Program-made: the position numbers and the translations under genes
Assembly (NCBI RefSeq): GCF_020667835.1
Contig: NZ_JAFMPR010000001.1
Span: 62,001 to 126,000, forward strand
From: Roseibaca sp. Y0-43
GTDB lineage: Bacteria; Pseudomonadota; Alphaproteobacteria; Rhodobacterales; Rhodobacteraceae
Length of the DNA: 64,000 bases
Direction: 5' to 3'
In this document: piece after piece, positions 8,841 through 18,311 of the stretch
Layout: every line of letters starts with the position of its first letter
Numbering within the stretch: position 1 is the stretch's first letter
The notes under the pieces: model-generated
Told to the model about the DNA's origin: nothing
The model's input: only the letters and a program-made list of their open reading frames with translations
Database searches by the model: none

Positions 8841-10499
8841 TCAGAGCGGCAGGCCGACCACGAAACGCGCACCCAGCGGCGGGCTGTCCGGCGCCGCATC
8901 GGCCAGGCGGATATTCTCGGCCCAGATCACGCCCTGATGCGCCTCGACAATCTGTTTCGAGATCGCCAGCCCCAGCCCGGAATGGTTGCCGAATTGCTGC
9001 ACGGGACGCTCGGAATAGAAGCGTTTGAACACCTTCTTCAGCGCCGTATCGGGAATGCCGGGGCCAGTGTCTTCGACCACGATCAGCACGCGGTTGGCGC
9101 GTTTGCGCGCCCAGACGCGCACCGCGTCGCCGTCTTCGCAAAAAGAGATCGCGTTGGTGATGAGATTGACGAACACCTGCGCCAACCGCGATTCCAGCCC
9201 GGTCAGCAGGATCGGCTCTTTCGGCAAGAGCTTGATGAACTCAACGCCCTTATCCTCGGCCTCTGTCGAGAGGTGTTCGCACAGGTTATCCAGCAGCTTG
9301 ACGAGGTCGAATTCCTCTTCCTCTTCCTTGACCAGTTCGGCATCCAGCCGCGACGCGTTCGACGTGTCGGACACAAGCCGGTCCAGCCGGCGCACGTCAT
9401 GTTCCACGACATCCAGCAGGCGTTGCACCTGGTCCTCGCGCTTGGCCATGCGCAGGCTGCCGACGGCAGAACGCAGGCTCGCCAGCGGGTTCTTGATTTC
9501 GTGCGCCACATCGGCGGCAAATTGTTCATTCGCCTCGACCCGGTCATAAAGGGCGCTGACCATGCCGCGCATGGCGCGCGACAGATCGCCGATTTCATCG
9601 GGGCGGCCACTAAGGTCGGGAATGCGGATACGGCCGGGGCGAGCCTTGCGGGTGTCGCGGCTTTTGCCAAGCTCTGCGGCAACGGCAAGGTCGGCCAGCG
9701 GGTTCGCGATGGTCGAGGCGAGAACGAAGCTCAGCCCGATGGACACGATCAGCGCGATGAAGAAGAATTGCAGCACCTGTTCACGGTCATAGCGCATCAG
9801 AAGCGCGGTATCGGCCGCGTCGCGCCACAGCACGACCGCGCCCTGCACCTGCCCGTTTACCATGACCGGCGCGCTCGCGGTGATCCACATATCCAGATTT
9901 TCGCGGTGGGTGTGCGCCGCGGTCTCACCGTCAAGGTTTTGTGCGACCAGGTCCGTGACAACAGTGTCGAACGTGTCGCTGCTATCGGTGCCGATACTGG
10001 TGTCTTTCAGGAAAGTCGTGGCGGACCAGATCGCGCTCAGCGCGTCGCTGATCAGCGTAGAGCGGTCGGGGATCGCGTCCGTCGGCGCGGGGGCCGCACC
10101 GCGCGCGCGGGCTTGCAAATTGCCCGACGCGTCGAAAAACAGCAGCTCGAAGCGCTCATCCAACTGGATGCGTTGCGCGACCACGTTGCCCGATTGCTCT
10201 ACCCCACCCGCCGCGGCAACAATATCGGCCACGATCTGCACGCTGGTGCCCAGCATCTCTTCCTGTTGTTGCAACAGCGAGTCGCGAAACGGGTTGGTGA
10301 ACAGGATGCCCGCGACAAGGATGATCAACGCCATCAGGTTGAACAGCGTGATCTTGCGCGCAAGGGGCGAGCTGGAAATGCTGAACAACCCGCGCCGCGC
10401 GCGGGTTGCGCGGACCTCGGATTCAACGGCGTCGCCGGGGCCGACCCAATCGTCGCCCAGAACCACGTCGTTGGAGGATGTCACCACTTCCATTTTCAT
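8841..10499 (-). CDS. chvG: ChvG/ExoS-type sensor histidine kinase
   Basis: Membrane sensor kinase (552 residues) of the alphaproteobacterial ChvG-ChvI system, which responds to envelope or acid stress. A hydrophobic segment (about residues 50-68) is followed by a ~200-residue periplasmic region, a second transmembrane segment and HAMP. The phosphoacceptor His333 lies in V-A-H-E-I-K-N-P-L. N-box (N-L-I-T-N-A), G1 (D-T-G-P-G-I-P) and G2 (G-L-G-L-A-I) motifs complete the ATPase domain. It starts 30 bp after chvI, so the two are cotranscribed. A run of Glu (five) sits in the dimerisation-to-ATPase linker. Confidence 0.95.
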   Translation of the reverse strand: MKMEVVTSSNDVVLGDDWVGPGDAVESEVRATRARRGLFSISSSPLARKITLFNLMALIILVAGILFTNPFRDSLLQQQEEMLGTSVQIVADIVAAAGGVEQSGNVVAQRIQLDERFELLFFDASGNLQARARGAAPAPTDAIPDRSTLISDALSAIWSATTFLKDTSIGTDSSDTFDTVVTDLVAQNLDGETAAHTHRENLDMWITASAPVMVNGQVQGAVVLWRDAADTALLMRYDREQVLQFFFIALIVSIGLSFVLASTIANPLADLAVAAELGKSRDTRKARPGRIRIPDLSGRPDEIGDLSRAMRGMVSALYDRVEANEQFAADVAHEIKNPLASLRSAVGSLRMAKREDQVQRLLDVVEHDVRRLDRLVSDTSNASRLDAELVKEEEEEFDLVKLLDNLCEHLSTEAEDKGVEFIKLLPKEPILLTGLESRLAQVFVNLITNAISFCEDGDAVRVWARKRANRVLIVVEDTGPGIPDTALKKVFKRFYSERPVQQFGNHSGLGLAISKQIVEAHQGVIWAENIRLADAAPDSPPLGARFVVGLPL

Positions 10500-10529
10500 G
10501 CTGTCACCTGCCCGATGACGACCGCAACA

Positions 10530-11228
10530 TCACGCTTCGTTATACTTGTACCCGATGCCGTAAAGCGTCTCGATCGACGAGAATTCGGGGTCGACCGTGC
10601 GCATTTTCTTGCGCAAGCGCTTGATATGGCTGTCGATCGTGCGGTCATCTACATAGACCTGGTCGTCATAGGCCACGTCCATCAGCTGGTCGCGCGACTT
10701 GACCACGCCGGGACGTTGCGCAAGCGCCTGAAGCAGCAGGAATTCGGTGACGGTCAGCGTCACATCCTCGCCCTTCCACTTCACCTGGTGGCGCAGCGGG
10801 TCCATTTCCAGGTTTCCGCGCACAAGGATCTTGGCTTCCTCGCCCGCTTCGACCACGCCCTCATTGGCCTGTTTGCGGCGCAGCAGCGCGCGAATGCGCT
10901 CGACCAGCAAACGCTGCGAGAAGGGCTTTTTGACATAGTCATCCGCGCCCATTCGCAGACCCAGAACCTCGTCGATCTCGTCATCCTTCGAGGTCAAGAA
11001 GATGATCGGCATCTGCGTTTTCTGGCGCAGGCGTTGCAGCAATTCCATACCGTCCATGCGCGGCATCTTCATGTCCAGCACGGCCATGTCGGGCAGCTTG
11101 CGGTTGAATGCGTCCAACGCAGCCTGACCGTCATTATAAGTCTCAACCTCGAACCCTTCGGATTCCAGACAGATAGAGACCGAGGTCAGAATATTGCAGT
11201 CATCATCGACCAACGCGATTTTCGACAT
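10530..11228 (-). CDS. chvI: ChvI-type response regulator (OmpR family)
   Basis: DNA-binding response regulator paired with ChvG. The receiver domain has the acidic pair D-D-D at residues 8-10, phosphorylation site Asp52 in V-L-D-M-K-M-P, T in L-T-S-K-D and the Lys in V-K-K-P-F. A linker leads to a winged-helix domain (about 135-230) ending with [13 protein letters not shown] and Y-G-I-G-Y-K-Y. It is first in the minus-strand operon, so the promoter should lie in 11229-11400. Confidence 0.96.
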   Translation of the reverse strand: MSKIALVDDDCNILTSVSICLESEGFEVETYNDGQAALDAFNRKLPDMAVLDMKMPRMDGMELLQRLRQKTQMPIIFLTSKDDEIDEVLGLRMGADDYVKKPFSQRLLVERIRALLRRKQANEGVVEAGEEAKILVRGNLEMDPLRHQVKWKGEDVTLTVTEFLLLQALAQRPGVVKSRDQLMDVAYDDQVYVDDRTIDSHIKRLRKKMRTVDPEFSSIETLYGIGYKYNEA

Positions 11229-11569
11229 TTGCCTGTCCTTTTACACTGCTCTGGTCCGGCGTCTTCGCCTTATTTTTGCCACAACTATGCCTAATTCGTG
11301 GAACAGCGCAACAAAAATAGTGCTTTACCCCCTTTACAGCCCGATTCGGCCCGGCAGCCTTGCCGATCTGCAACAGAATCATGCACCCGAATTCTTGATA
11401 TTGCGCTAACTTACGCTTGGTTGCGCTAACGGCGACAATCTCGCCTATGATTTGCCGTATTCGTGGTGTTAAAGCCGGTTCGTGAACAGTCGCAGCTGTC
11501 GCGACGCTACGGAACGGACCAAAGATGCTACACTCGCAGTCCTTCGAACGCCAAATGGAGCAGGCACCC
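11229..11569. other. 341-bp divergent intergenic region between chvI and pckA
   Basis: No credible gene is seen here. The region is AT-richer than its surroundings and must contain the promoters of chvI (minus) and pckA (plus). It holds an exact 10-bp direct repeat (see separate entry). No tRNA-like or riboswitch-like structure was recognised. Confidence 0.6.
11401..11430. promoter_or_regulatory. Direct repeat TTGCGCTAAC x2, candidate operator upstream of pckA
   Basis: TTGCGCTAAC occurs at 11401-11410 and again at 11421-11430, exactly 20 bp apart, which puts both on nearly the same helix face. The GCGCTAA half resembles sites of LacI-family carbon regulators such as rhodobacterial CceR (TTAGCGCTAA-like). 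Regulation of pckA by such a factor is an inference. Confidence 0.45.
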
Positions 11570-13168
11570 ATGTCACACCCACGTGTAAACCCGACGCAAC
11601 GCTTGGAAGATCAGGGCATCATCGGCGCGGCGCAGGCGTATTACAACCTGCTCGAACCGGCGCTGATGACGCAGGCCATCAAGCGTGGAGAGGCAGAGCT
11701 GGGTCTGGGCGGGGCGCTGCTGGCCAGCACCGGCACGCATACCGGCCGTTCGCCCAAGGACAAGTTCGTGGTGCGCCGCCCCAGCGTCGAAAACACCATC
11801 TGGTGGGAAAACAACGCCCCGATGGAGCCCGAGGCGTTCGAACGGCTGTATCAGGACATGCTGGCCCATATCAAAGGCCGCGACCTGTTCGTGCAAGACC
11901 TGTATGGCGGGGCCGACCCCGAACACCGTCTGGACGTGCGTGTCGTGACGGAACTGGCATGGCACGGGCTGTTCATCCGCCATATGCTGCGCCGCCCCGC
12001 GGCCGAGGAACTTGCGACTTTCGTTCCCGAATTCACGATCATCAACTGCCCCAGCTTCAAGGCCGACCCCGCGCGCCATGGCTGCCGGTCGGAAACCGTG
12101 ATCGCGCTGGATTTCGAGCGCAAGCTGATCCTGATCGCGAACACTGCCTATGCGGGTGAAAACAAGAAATCGGTGTTCACGCTGATGAATTACCTGCTGC
12201 CGGAAAAGGGCATCATGCCGATGCACTGTTCGGCAAACCACGCCATTGACAACCCCGACGATTCCGCCGTGTTCTTCGGCCTGTCGGGCACCGGCAAGAC
12301 CACGCTGTCGGCGGACCCCTCGCGCATTCTGATCGGCGATGACGAACATGGCTGGTCGGACAAGGGCATCTTCAATTTCGAAGGCGGCTGCTACGCCAAG
12401 ACCATCAACCTGAATGCCGAGGCAGAGCCGGAAATCTACGCCACCACCCACCGTTTCGGGTCGGTCGTGGAAAACATGGTCCATGATCCCGACACGCTGG
12501 AGCTGGATTTCGAGGATGACAGCCTGACCGCGAACACCCGCGTCGCCTACCCGCTGGATGCGATTTCGAACGCGTCGGAAACCTCGTTGGGCGGTGTGCC
12601 GAAGAACGTCATCATGCTGACCTGCGACGCCTTTGGCGTGCTGCCCCCGATCGCGCGTCTGACGCCGGCGCAGGCAATGTATCACTTCCTGTCGGGCTTC
12701 ACCTCGAAAGTGGCGGGCACCGAGCAGGGCGTGACCGAACCTCAGCCGACTTTCTCGACCTGCTTCGGCGCACCCTTCATGCCGCGCCGTCCGGAAGTCT
12801 ACGGCAAGCTGTTGCAGGAAAAGATCGCCGAATTCGGCGCGGAATGCTGGCTGGTCAACACTGGCTGGACCGGCGGCGCGTATGGCAAAGGCTCGCGTAT
12901 GCCGATCAAGGCCACCCGCGCGCTGCTGACCGCTGCGCTGGACGGCTCGCTGAAGGATGTGGAATACCGCCGCGACGAAAACTTTGGCTTCATGGTGCCC
13001 GTGTCGGTGCCGGGTGTGGCCGATGTGCTTCTGGACCCGCGCCGCACTTGGGATGACCCCGAAGCCTATGACGCGCAGGCCAAGAAACTGGTCGAGATGT
13101 TCGCCGAGAACTTCGCCCAATACGTGCCCTATATTGACGAGACGGTGAAAGACGCCGCCATCGGCTGA
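11570..13168 (+). CDS. pckA: Phosphoenolpyruvate carboxykinase (ATP)
   Basis: Gluconeogenic enzyme converting oxaloacetate and ATP to phosphoenolpyruvate, CO2 and ADP. The ATP-type family is shown by T-G-R-S-P-K-D-K near residue 60, the kinase loop G-L-S-G-T-G-K-T-T near residues 237-245 and G-D-D-E-H-G-W. Starting at 11570 gives 532 residues, the usual length, with GGAG 10 nt upstream; two in-frame ATGs further upstream (11525, 11555) lack this. It is a single-gene unit ended by a strong terminator. The upstream direct repeat may link it to carbon-source control. Confidence 0.97.
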   Translation: MSHPRVNPTQRLEDQGIIGAAQAYYNLLEPALMTQAIKRGEAELGLGGALLASTGTHTGRSPKDKFVVRRPSVENTIWWENNAPMEPEAFERLYQDMLAHIKGRDLFVQDLYGGADPEHRLDVRVVTELAWHGLFIRHMLRRPAAEELATFVPEFTIINCPSFKADPARHGCRSETVIALDFERKLILIANTAYAGENKKSVFTLMNYLLPEKGIMPMHCSANHAIDNPDDSAVFFGLSGTGKTTLSADPSRILIGDDEHGWSDKGIFNFEGGCYAKTINLNAEAEPEIYATTHRFGSVVENMVHDPDTLELDFEDDSLTANTRVAYPLDAISNASETSLGGVPKNVIMLTCDAFGVLPPIARLTPAQAMYHFLSGFTSKVAGTEQGVTEPQPTFSTCFGAPFMPRRPEVYGKLLQEKIAEFGAECWLVNTGWTGGAYGKGSRMPIKATRALLTAALDGSLKDVEYRRDENFGFMVPVSVPGVADVLLDPRRTWDDPEAYDAQAKKLVEMFAENFAQYVPYIDETVKDAAIG

Positions 13169-13191
13169 CTGCACCGGACAGACTGACGAAA

Positions 13192-13223
13192 CCCCCGGCA
13201 CGCTTGGCGCGCCGGGGGTTTTT
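13192..13223 (+). terminator. Rho-independent terminator after pckA
   Basis: CCCCCGGC (13192-13199) pairs with GCCGGGGG (13211-13218) and is followed directly by five T residues. It starts 24 bp after the pckA stop and lies just before the convergent DUF167 gene. Confidence 0.9.
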
Positions 13224-13229
13224 CATGCC

Positions 13230-13493
13230 CTACCCGTCCAGCCGAAACAGCTTTTGCCGCGAGGTTGCGCCGCGCACCAGATGCAGGCGCGAGGGCGCGA
13301 CGCCCAGCGCCTTGGCCAAAAGTTTCTGAACAGCTTGGGTGGCGCGCCCGTCTTCGGGCGGTGCGGTGACATGCACGCGCAGCGGGTCGCCCTCGGTCAG
13401 CGCGTTGCGCCGCGCGCCGGGCGTGACATGCAGCGCGAATTCCGCACCGGGATGCGCAAGCGCGCTCAGATCGGGGATCTGCGCGCCCTTCAC
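13230..13493 (-). CDS. DUF167 (YggU-like) protein
   Basis: An 87-residue DUF167 protein. The family core [23 protein letters not shown] and V-R-G-A-T-S-R-Q-K is complete. Structures of the family show a small alpha/beta fold, but no biochemical function is established. The start is GTG and overlaps the aroA stop (GTGA), so it is translated from the aroA message. Confidence 0.88.
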   Translation of the reverse strand: MKGAQIPDLSALAHPGAEFALHVTPGARRNALTEGDPLRVHVTAPPEDGRATQAVQKLLAKALGVAPSRLHLVRGATSRQKLFRLDG

Positions 13494-14827
13494 ACGCGTT
13501 CGATACGTGCGCCCAGCCCGGTCATCAACGGCTCGAACACCGGGAAGGACGTGGCGATGGGGCTTGCATCATCGACCGTGATGGGGTCGCGGCTGACCAT
13601 GCCAAGGCAGAGGAACGCCATCGCGATGCGGTGGTCCAAGCGGCTTTCCACCGTCGCGCCGCCGGGCACTTGGGCCATGCCGTAGACGGTCAGGCTGTCC
13701 TCGGTTTCCTCTACCCGCACGCCGCAGGCCTCCAAGCCCCGCGCCATGGCGTCGATCCGGTCGGATTCCTTCACCCGCAATTCCTTGATGCCCGCCATGA
13801 CCGTCACACCCTCGGCGGTCGCGGCCAAGGCGGCGAGGATCGGGTATTCATCGATCATGCTGGCCGCGCGTTCCGGCGGCACGGCAATGCCCTTCAGCGG
13901 GCCGAAGCGCACGCGCAGATCGGCGACAGGCTCGCCCCCTTCTTCGCGCGGGTTTTCCATGACCAGATCGGCGCCCATATCCTGCAACGTCAGGAAAATG
14001 CCATTTCTTGTGGGGTTTTGGCTGACACCGGGCACCAGAATGTTCGAATCTTGAACCATCAGCGCCGCGCAAACCGGGAAAGCGGCAGAGCTTGGGTCGC
14101 GCGGAACGGCCACGCTCTGCCCCGTCAACTCTGGCTGGCCGGTCAGGGTGATGACGCGACCCTCATCGGTATCGTCGACCGTCAGCTCTGCGCCAAAGCC
14201 GCGCAACATACGCTCGGTATGGTCGCGCGTGGGTTCGGGTTCCACCACCACGGTTTGCCCCGGCGCGTTCAACCCCGCCAACAGCACCGCAGATTTCACC
14301 TGCGCGGACGGCATCGGCAGCGTGTAGCGCACGGGCACCGGCTGGGCCGCGCCCACCACGGTCATCGGCAAGCGCCCGCCCTCGCGCCCGTAGGCGCGCG
14401 CGCCGAACAGCGCCAGCGGGTCGGTCACACGACCCATCGGGCGCTTCACAAGGCTTGCATCGCCGGTGAAGGTGGCGGTCAGGTCAGTCGTGGCCATCGC
14501 CCCCATGATAAGCCGCACGCCGGTGCCGGAATTGCCGCAGTCGATCACGCGGTCGGGTTCAGCAAAGCCGCCCACGCCCACGCCCTGCACCGTCCAGTCG
14601 CCGGGGCCATGTTGCGTAACCTCTGCGCCAAACGCCCGCATGGCGCTGGCGGTATCGAGCACGTCCTGCCCTTCCAGCAGCCCGGTGATGCGGGTTTCTC
14701 CCACCGACAGCGCCCCCAAGATCAGCGCGCGGTGGCTGATGGATTTGTCGCCCGGCACCTCTGCCACGCCCGCAAGCGGGCCGGATTTGCGGGCGGTCAT
14801 GGGAATTGCGGGGCCGTGGCCGGACAT
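13490..14827 (-). CDS. aroA: 3-phosphoshikimate 1-carboxyvinyltransferase (EPSP synthase)
   Basis: Sixth step of the shikimate pathway: shikimate-3-phosphate and PEP give EPSP. Sequence motifs [17 protein letters not shown] and R-D-H-T-E correspond to class II EPSP synthases. The PEP-site loop reads C-G-N-S-G-T-G-V-R, so glycine stands where the Agrobacterium CP4 enzyme has alanine. The start at 14827 (445 residues) has GAGAGA upstream; the frame extends 22 codons further without similarity. Asd diverges from it across 146 bp. Confidence 0.96.
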   Translation of the reverse strand: MSGHGPAIPMTARKSGPLAGVAEVPGDKSISHRALILGALSVGETRITGLLEGQDVLDTASAMRAFGAEVTQHGPGDWTVQGVGVGGFAEPDRVIDCGNSGTGVRLIMGAMATTDLTATFTGDASLVKRPMGRVTDPLALFGARAYGREGGRLPMTVVGAAQPVPVRYTLPMPSAQVKSAVLLAGLNAPGQTVVVEPEPTRDHTERMLRGFGAELTVDDTDEGRVITLTGQPELTGQSVAVPRDPSSAAFPVCAALMVQDSNILVPGVSQNPTRNGIFLTLQDMGADLVMENPREEGGEPVADLRVRFGPLKGIAVPPERAASMIDEYPILAALAATAEGVTVMAGIKELRVKESDRIDAMARGLEACGVRVEETEDSLTVYGMAQVPGGATVESRLDHRIAMAFLCLGMVSRDPITVDDASPIATSFPVFEPLMTGLGARIERV

Positions 14828-14973
14828 GGGCAAATCTCTCGCGTGGTCAAGGTTTCGCGCCCGCTGATAGCGCAAGCGCCGCGCCCCGTCCATAAGTCAC
14901 AACCCGCTGACCCCCCTATACCTTGCCACGGGAATGGGGTATCCCCCGCTCGACCTAAATTTAGGAGAAAAAC

Positions 14974-15996
14974 ATGGGCTACAAGATTGTCGTCGTTGGC
15001 GCCACGGGCAATGTGGGCCACGAAATGCTGAACATTCTGGCCGAGCGGGAATTCCCGGTCGATGAGATCGCGGCGCTCGCCTCTCGTCGCAGCCTTGGCA
15101 CCGAAGTCAGCTTTGGCGAGAAAACCCTGAAGTGCCAGGATCTGGACACGTTCGACTTTACCGGCTGGGACATTGCGCTCTTTGCCGTGGGCTCAGACGC
15201 CACGAAGAAATACGCCCCCATCGCCGCCAAGGCGGGCTGCGTGGTGATCGACAACTCGTCGCTCTACCGCTACGACCCAGATGTGCCGCTGGTGGTGCCA
15301 GAAGTGAACGCCGCCGCGGTCGATGGCTATACCAAGAAGAACATCATCGCGAACCCCAACTGTTCAACCGCGCAGATGGTCGTGGCGCTGAAGCCGCTGC
15401 ATGATCGCGCGCGCATCAAGCGGGTTGTCGTCAGCACCTACCAGTCGGTGTCGGGCAGCGGCAAAGAAGCGATGGACGAGCTGTGGAACCAGACCAAGGG
15501 CATGTTCGTGCCCGGCCAAGAGGTCGCGCCCAGCGTCTACCCCAAGCAGATCGCCTTCAACGTGATCCCGCATATCGACGTGTTCCTTGACGATGGCTCG
15601 ACCAAGGAAGAGTGGAAGATGGTCGCGGAAACCAAGAAGATCATGGACCCGGCGATCAAGCTGACCGCGACCTGCGTGCGCGTGCCGGTGTTCGTGGGGC
15701 ACTCGGAGTCAATCAATATCGAGTTCGAGGATTTTCTGGACGAAGAAGAAGCCCGTGACATCTTGCGCGAAGCGCCGGGCATTCTGGTGGTCGATAAGCG
15801 CGAAGCGGGTGGCTACATCACCCCCATCGAATGCGTGGGCGAATACGCGACCTATATCAGCCGTATCCGCCAAGACAGCACGATCGACAACGGGCTGAAC
15901 ATCTGGTGCGTGTCCGACAATTTGCGCAAGGGTGCTGCGCTGAACGCGGTGCAGATTGCCGAAGTTCTGGGGCAGCGCTGCCTGAAAAAGGGTTAA
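14974..15996 (+). CDS. asd: Aspartate-semialdehyde dehydrogenase
   Basis: NADPH-dependent reduction of aspartyl phosphate in the lysine, threonine, methionine and diaminopimelate pathway (340 residues). N-terminal G-A-T-G-N-V-G is the nucleotide-binding loop. Catalytic Cys130 lies in N-P-N-C-S-T, and H-x-E-x-x-N follows near residue 245 (G-H-S-E-S-I-N). AGGAG sits just before the start, within a 12-bp palindrome CCTAAATTTAGG (14954-14965). A strong hairpin terminator follows the gene, so it is monocistronic. Confidence 0.97.
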   Translation: MGYKIVVVGATGNVGHEMLNILAEREFPVDEIAALASRRSLGTEVSFGEKTLKCQDLDTFDFTGWDIALFAVGSDATKKYAPIAAKAGCVVIDNSSLYRYDPDVPLVVPEVNAAAVDGYTKKNIIANPNCSTAQMVVALKPLHDRARIKRVVVSTYQSVSGSGKEAMDELWNQTKGMFVPGQEVAPSVYPKQIAFNVIPHIDVFLDDGSTKEEWKMVAETKKIMDPAIKLTATCVRVPVFVGHSESINIEFEDFLDEEEARDILREAPGILVVDKREAGGYITPIECVGEYATYISRIRQDSTIDNGLNIWCVSDNLRKGAALNAVQIAEVLGQRCLKKG

Positions 15997-16020
15997 GTGC
16001 ACCCGCACAGGCGAAACAAA

Positions 16021-16058
16021 AAGGCGCAAGGGCATCCGCTCTTGCGCCTTTATTCGTT
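16021..16058 (+). terminator. Hairpin terminator after asd
   Basis: AAGGCGCAAG (16021-16030) pairs over all ten bases with CTTGCGCCTT (16041-16050) across a 10-nt loop and is followed by TATTCGTTT. It lies 24 bp after the asd stop. Confidence 0.85.
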
Positions 16059-16170
16059 TGCAGGGCCGGGAAAGGTGGCGCAAGCGTCCAGAAAACCGTC
16101 GCAATCCCCCCGGTCCTGTGTAGTTTCCACGATAGCTTGACCAAGAGCATGACATTGAGAGGGGGATGAC

Positions 16171-17847
16171 ATGGACTTCAAAACCGACATAGAGATCGCG
16201 CGCGCAGCGCAGAAACGGCCCATCCAAGAGATCGGCGCGAAGCTGGGCATCCCGACCGAACATCTGCTGCCCTACGGGCATGACAAGGCCAAGGTCAGCC
16301 AGGATTTCGTCGCTGACGCGCGCGCCCGTAAGCGCGGCAAACTGATCTTGGTGACGGCGATCAACCCCACACCGGCGGGCGAGGGCAAGACGACGACCAC
16401 GGTGGGTTTGGGCGACGGGCTGTGTGCCATCGGCAAACGCGCGGCGATCTGTATCCGCGAGGCATCGCTCGGGCCGAATTTCGGCATGAAGGGCGGGGCC
16501 GCGGGCGGCGGCATGGCGCAGGTTGTGCCGATGGAAGACATGAACCTGCATTTCACCGGCGATTTCCACGCGATCACAAGCGCGCATAACCTGCTGTCGG
16601 CGATGATCGACAACCATATCTACTGGGGTAACGCGCTGGAGATTGACGAGCGGCGCATCACATGGCGGCGCGTCATGGACATGAACGACCGCGCGCTGCG
16701 GGATATGGTCGTCAGCCTTGGCGGCGTGACGAACGGCTTTCCGCGCCAGACCGGGTTTGACATTACGGTCGCGTCCGAGGTCATGGCGATCCTGTGCCTC
16801 GCCTCTGATCTGGACGACCTGCAACGCCGCCTGGGCGATATTGTCGTGGCCTATACGCGCGAGAAGAAGGCCATCACCTGCCGCGACATCGGGGCCGAAG
16901 GGGCGATGACGGTGCTCTTGAAAGACGCGATGCAGCCCAATCTTGTGCAGACATTGGAGAATAACCCTGCTTTCGTGCATGGCGGACCGTTTGCTAATAT
17001 CGCGCATGGCTGCAACTCGGTCGTGGCCACGCAGACCGCGCTGGGGTTGGCCGATTATGTCGTGACCGAAGCGGGTTTCGGCGCCGATCTGGGGGCCGAG
17101 AAATTCTTCAACATCAAATGCCGCAAGGCGGGGCTTGCACCGTCGGTCGCGGTGATCGTGGCCACCGTGCGCGCGATGAAGATGAATGGCGGCGTGGCAA
17201 AAGCCGATCTGGGTTCGGAAAATGTAAGCGCTGTGCAGGAAGGCTGCCCAAATCTGGGCCGCCATATCGAGAATGTGAAAGGGTTCGGCGTGCCCGTCGT
17301 CGTCGCCATCAACCATTTCCACAGCGATACCGAGGCCGAGGTGCAGGCCGTGAAGGACTATTGCGCCGCCCAAGGCACAGAGGCGATCCTCTGCCGTCAT
17401 TGGGCCGAAGGGTCCAAGGGCGTGACCGACTTGGCGGCCCGCGTGGCGGAACTGGCGGATGCCGACATGGCAGAATTCGCGCCGATCTACCCCGACGAGA
17501 TGCCGCTGTTCGAGAAGATCGAAACCGTCGCGGAACGCATCTACCGCGCGGATGCCGTGCTGGCCGATGACAAGATCCGCAACCAGTTGGCCGAGTGGGA
17601 AGCGGCGGGGTTCGGGCATTTGCCGATCTGCATGGCCAAGACGCAATACTCCTTCACCACCGACCCGACCCGGCGCGGCGCGCCAACCGGGCATTCGGTG
17701 CCGGTGCGCGAGGTGCGACTGTCGGCGGGCGCCGGGTTTATCGTGGTCATCTGCGGAGAGATCATGACCATGCCCGGCCTGCCGCGCAAACCGGCGGCCG
17801 AGTCGATCCGCTTCAACGAGGCGGGGCTGATCGAAGGGTTGTTCTGA
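16171..17847 (+). CDS. fhs: Formate-tetrahydrofolate ligase
   Basis: ATP-dependent formation of 10-formyl-THF from formate and THF (558 residues, normal length). The P-loop [10 protein letters not shown] lies near residues 68-77, and E-A-S-L-G-P[12 protein letters not shown] follows. A GAGAGGGGG site precedes the start. Together with folD downstream it supplies one-carbon units for purines, formyl-Met and, in roseobacters, for oxidising methyl groups from osmolytes; the latter is inferred from the group's lifestyle. Confidence 0.97.
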   Translation: MDFKTDIEIARAAQKRPIQEIGAKLGIPTEHLLPYGHDKAKVSQDFVADARARKRGKLILVTAINPTPAGEGKTTTTVGLGDGLCAIGKRAAICIREASLGPNFGMKGGAAGGGMAQVVPMEDMNLHFTGDFHAITSAHNLLSAMIDNHIYWGNALEIDERRITWRRVMDMNDRALRDMVVSLGGVTNGFPRQTGFDITVASEVMAILCLASDLDDLQRRLGDIVVAYTREKKAITCRDIGAEGAMTVLLKDAMQPNLVQTLENNPAFVHGGPFANIAHGCNSVVATQTALGLADYVVTEAGFGADLGAEKFFNIKCRKAGLAPSVAVIVATVRAMKMNGGVAKADLGSENVSAVQEGCPNLGRHIENVKGFGVPVVVAINHFHSDTEAEVQAVKDYCAAQGTEAILCRHWAEGSKGVTDLAARVAELADADMAEFAPIYPDEMPLFEKIETVAERIYRADAVLADDKIRNQLAEWEAAGFGHLPICMAKTQYSFTTDPTRRGAPTGHSVPVREVRLSAGAGFIVVICGEIMTMPGLPRKPAAESIRFNEAGLIEGLF

Positions 17848-17851
17848 GAAG

Positions 17852-17930
17852 GATGGGCGACGCCGCTCGCCGAGGTCGCGGTGCGACCCGGCGTCGCCCC
17901 GCCCCCCATCCCGCAAACGCCGCTTTGCGG
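17852..17930. repeat. Structured intergenic element: nested long hairpin plus second hairpin
   Basis: Between fhs and chorismate mutase, GATGGG (17852-17857) can pair with CCCATC (17905-17910). Inside, GGGCGACGCC (17855-17864) pairs with GGCGTCGCCC (17890-17899), and GGTCGC (17874-17879) pairs with GCGACC (17883-17888). Directly after, CCGCAAA (17911-17917) pairs with TTTGCGG (17924-17930). It may be a REP-like element or an mRNA structure limiting read-through. No T-tract is present. Confidence 0.5.
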
Positions 17931-17983
17931 TTGCGGCAAGGGCGATCTGGGGCTAGGCGAAGGCGACGCAAAAGAGGTTCCTC

Positions 17984-18283
17984 ATGACGCTTGACCCGAC
18001 ATCGTGTCAGACCATGGCAGAGTTGCGCGTGCAGATCGACCAGATCGACCGCGAGCTGGTCGCGCTTCTGGCCCGGCGCGTGGCGCATATCGACCGTGCC
18101 ATCGAATTGAAACCCGCCGAAGGCCTGCCCGCCCGCATCGACAGCCGCGTGAATGACGTGCTGGCCAAGGTCGAGGCGGAAGCGCTCCGCCAAGGGCTGG
18201 ACCCGGCGCTGGTGCGCAAGTTCTGGACCGAGTTGATCGATTGGTCCATCGCCCGCGAAGAACAGGTTCTGGGGAAACGGTAA
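17984..18283 (+). CDS. Chorismate mutase, AroQ class
   Basis: A 99-residue all-helical AroQ-type mutase converting chorismate to prephenate for Phe/Tyr. The N-terminal L-R-x-x-I-D-x-I-D-R-E-L-V-A-L-L-A-x-R helix and the C-terminal W-x-x-L-I-D-W-S-I helix match the family. Active-site candidates Arg15, Arg31 and a Lys in I-E-L-K are recognisable by alignment only. AGAGG lies a few bases upstream of the ATG. It sits 28 bp before folD, so cotranscription is likely although metabolism differs. The monofunctional form lacks a prephenate dehydratase or dehydrogenase domain. Confidence 0.88.
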   Translation: MTLDPTSCQTMAELRVQIDQIDRELVALLARRVAHIDRAIELKPAEGLPARIDSRVNDVLAKVEAEALRQGLDPALVRKFWTELIDWSIAREEQVLGKR

Positions 18284-18311
18284 CACGCCCCGCTGATGCA
18301 AGGAGAGTTCC

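Noticed and set aside
8811-11294. 827-codon open frame on the plus strand opposite hprK-chvG-chvI
   Set aside because: It is antisense to three well-supported genes in the mirrored frame, has histidine/arginine/glutamine-rich composition typical of GC-rich shadow frames, and matches no protein family.
11573-13201. 542-codon minus-strand frame opposite pckA
   Set aside because: Antisense to complete pckA, no ribosome site, no recognisable domain.
14954-14965. Palindrome CCTAAATTTAGG before asd as an operator
   Set aside because: It coincides with the ribosome-binding site and is AT-centred; chance formation is likely, so it is only mentioned with the gene.
16059-16170. Leader of fhs examined for a folate or other riboswitch
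   Set aside because: The 112-bp gap is mostly promoter-like with no conserved riboswitch core that I can recognise.
15709-17916. 735-codon minus-strand frame opposite asd and fhs
   Set aside because: Complementary to clear fhs motifs; composition (Arg, His, Gly rich) is that of an antisense shadow.
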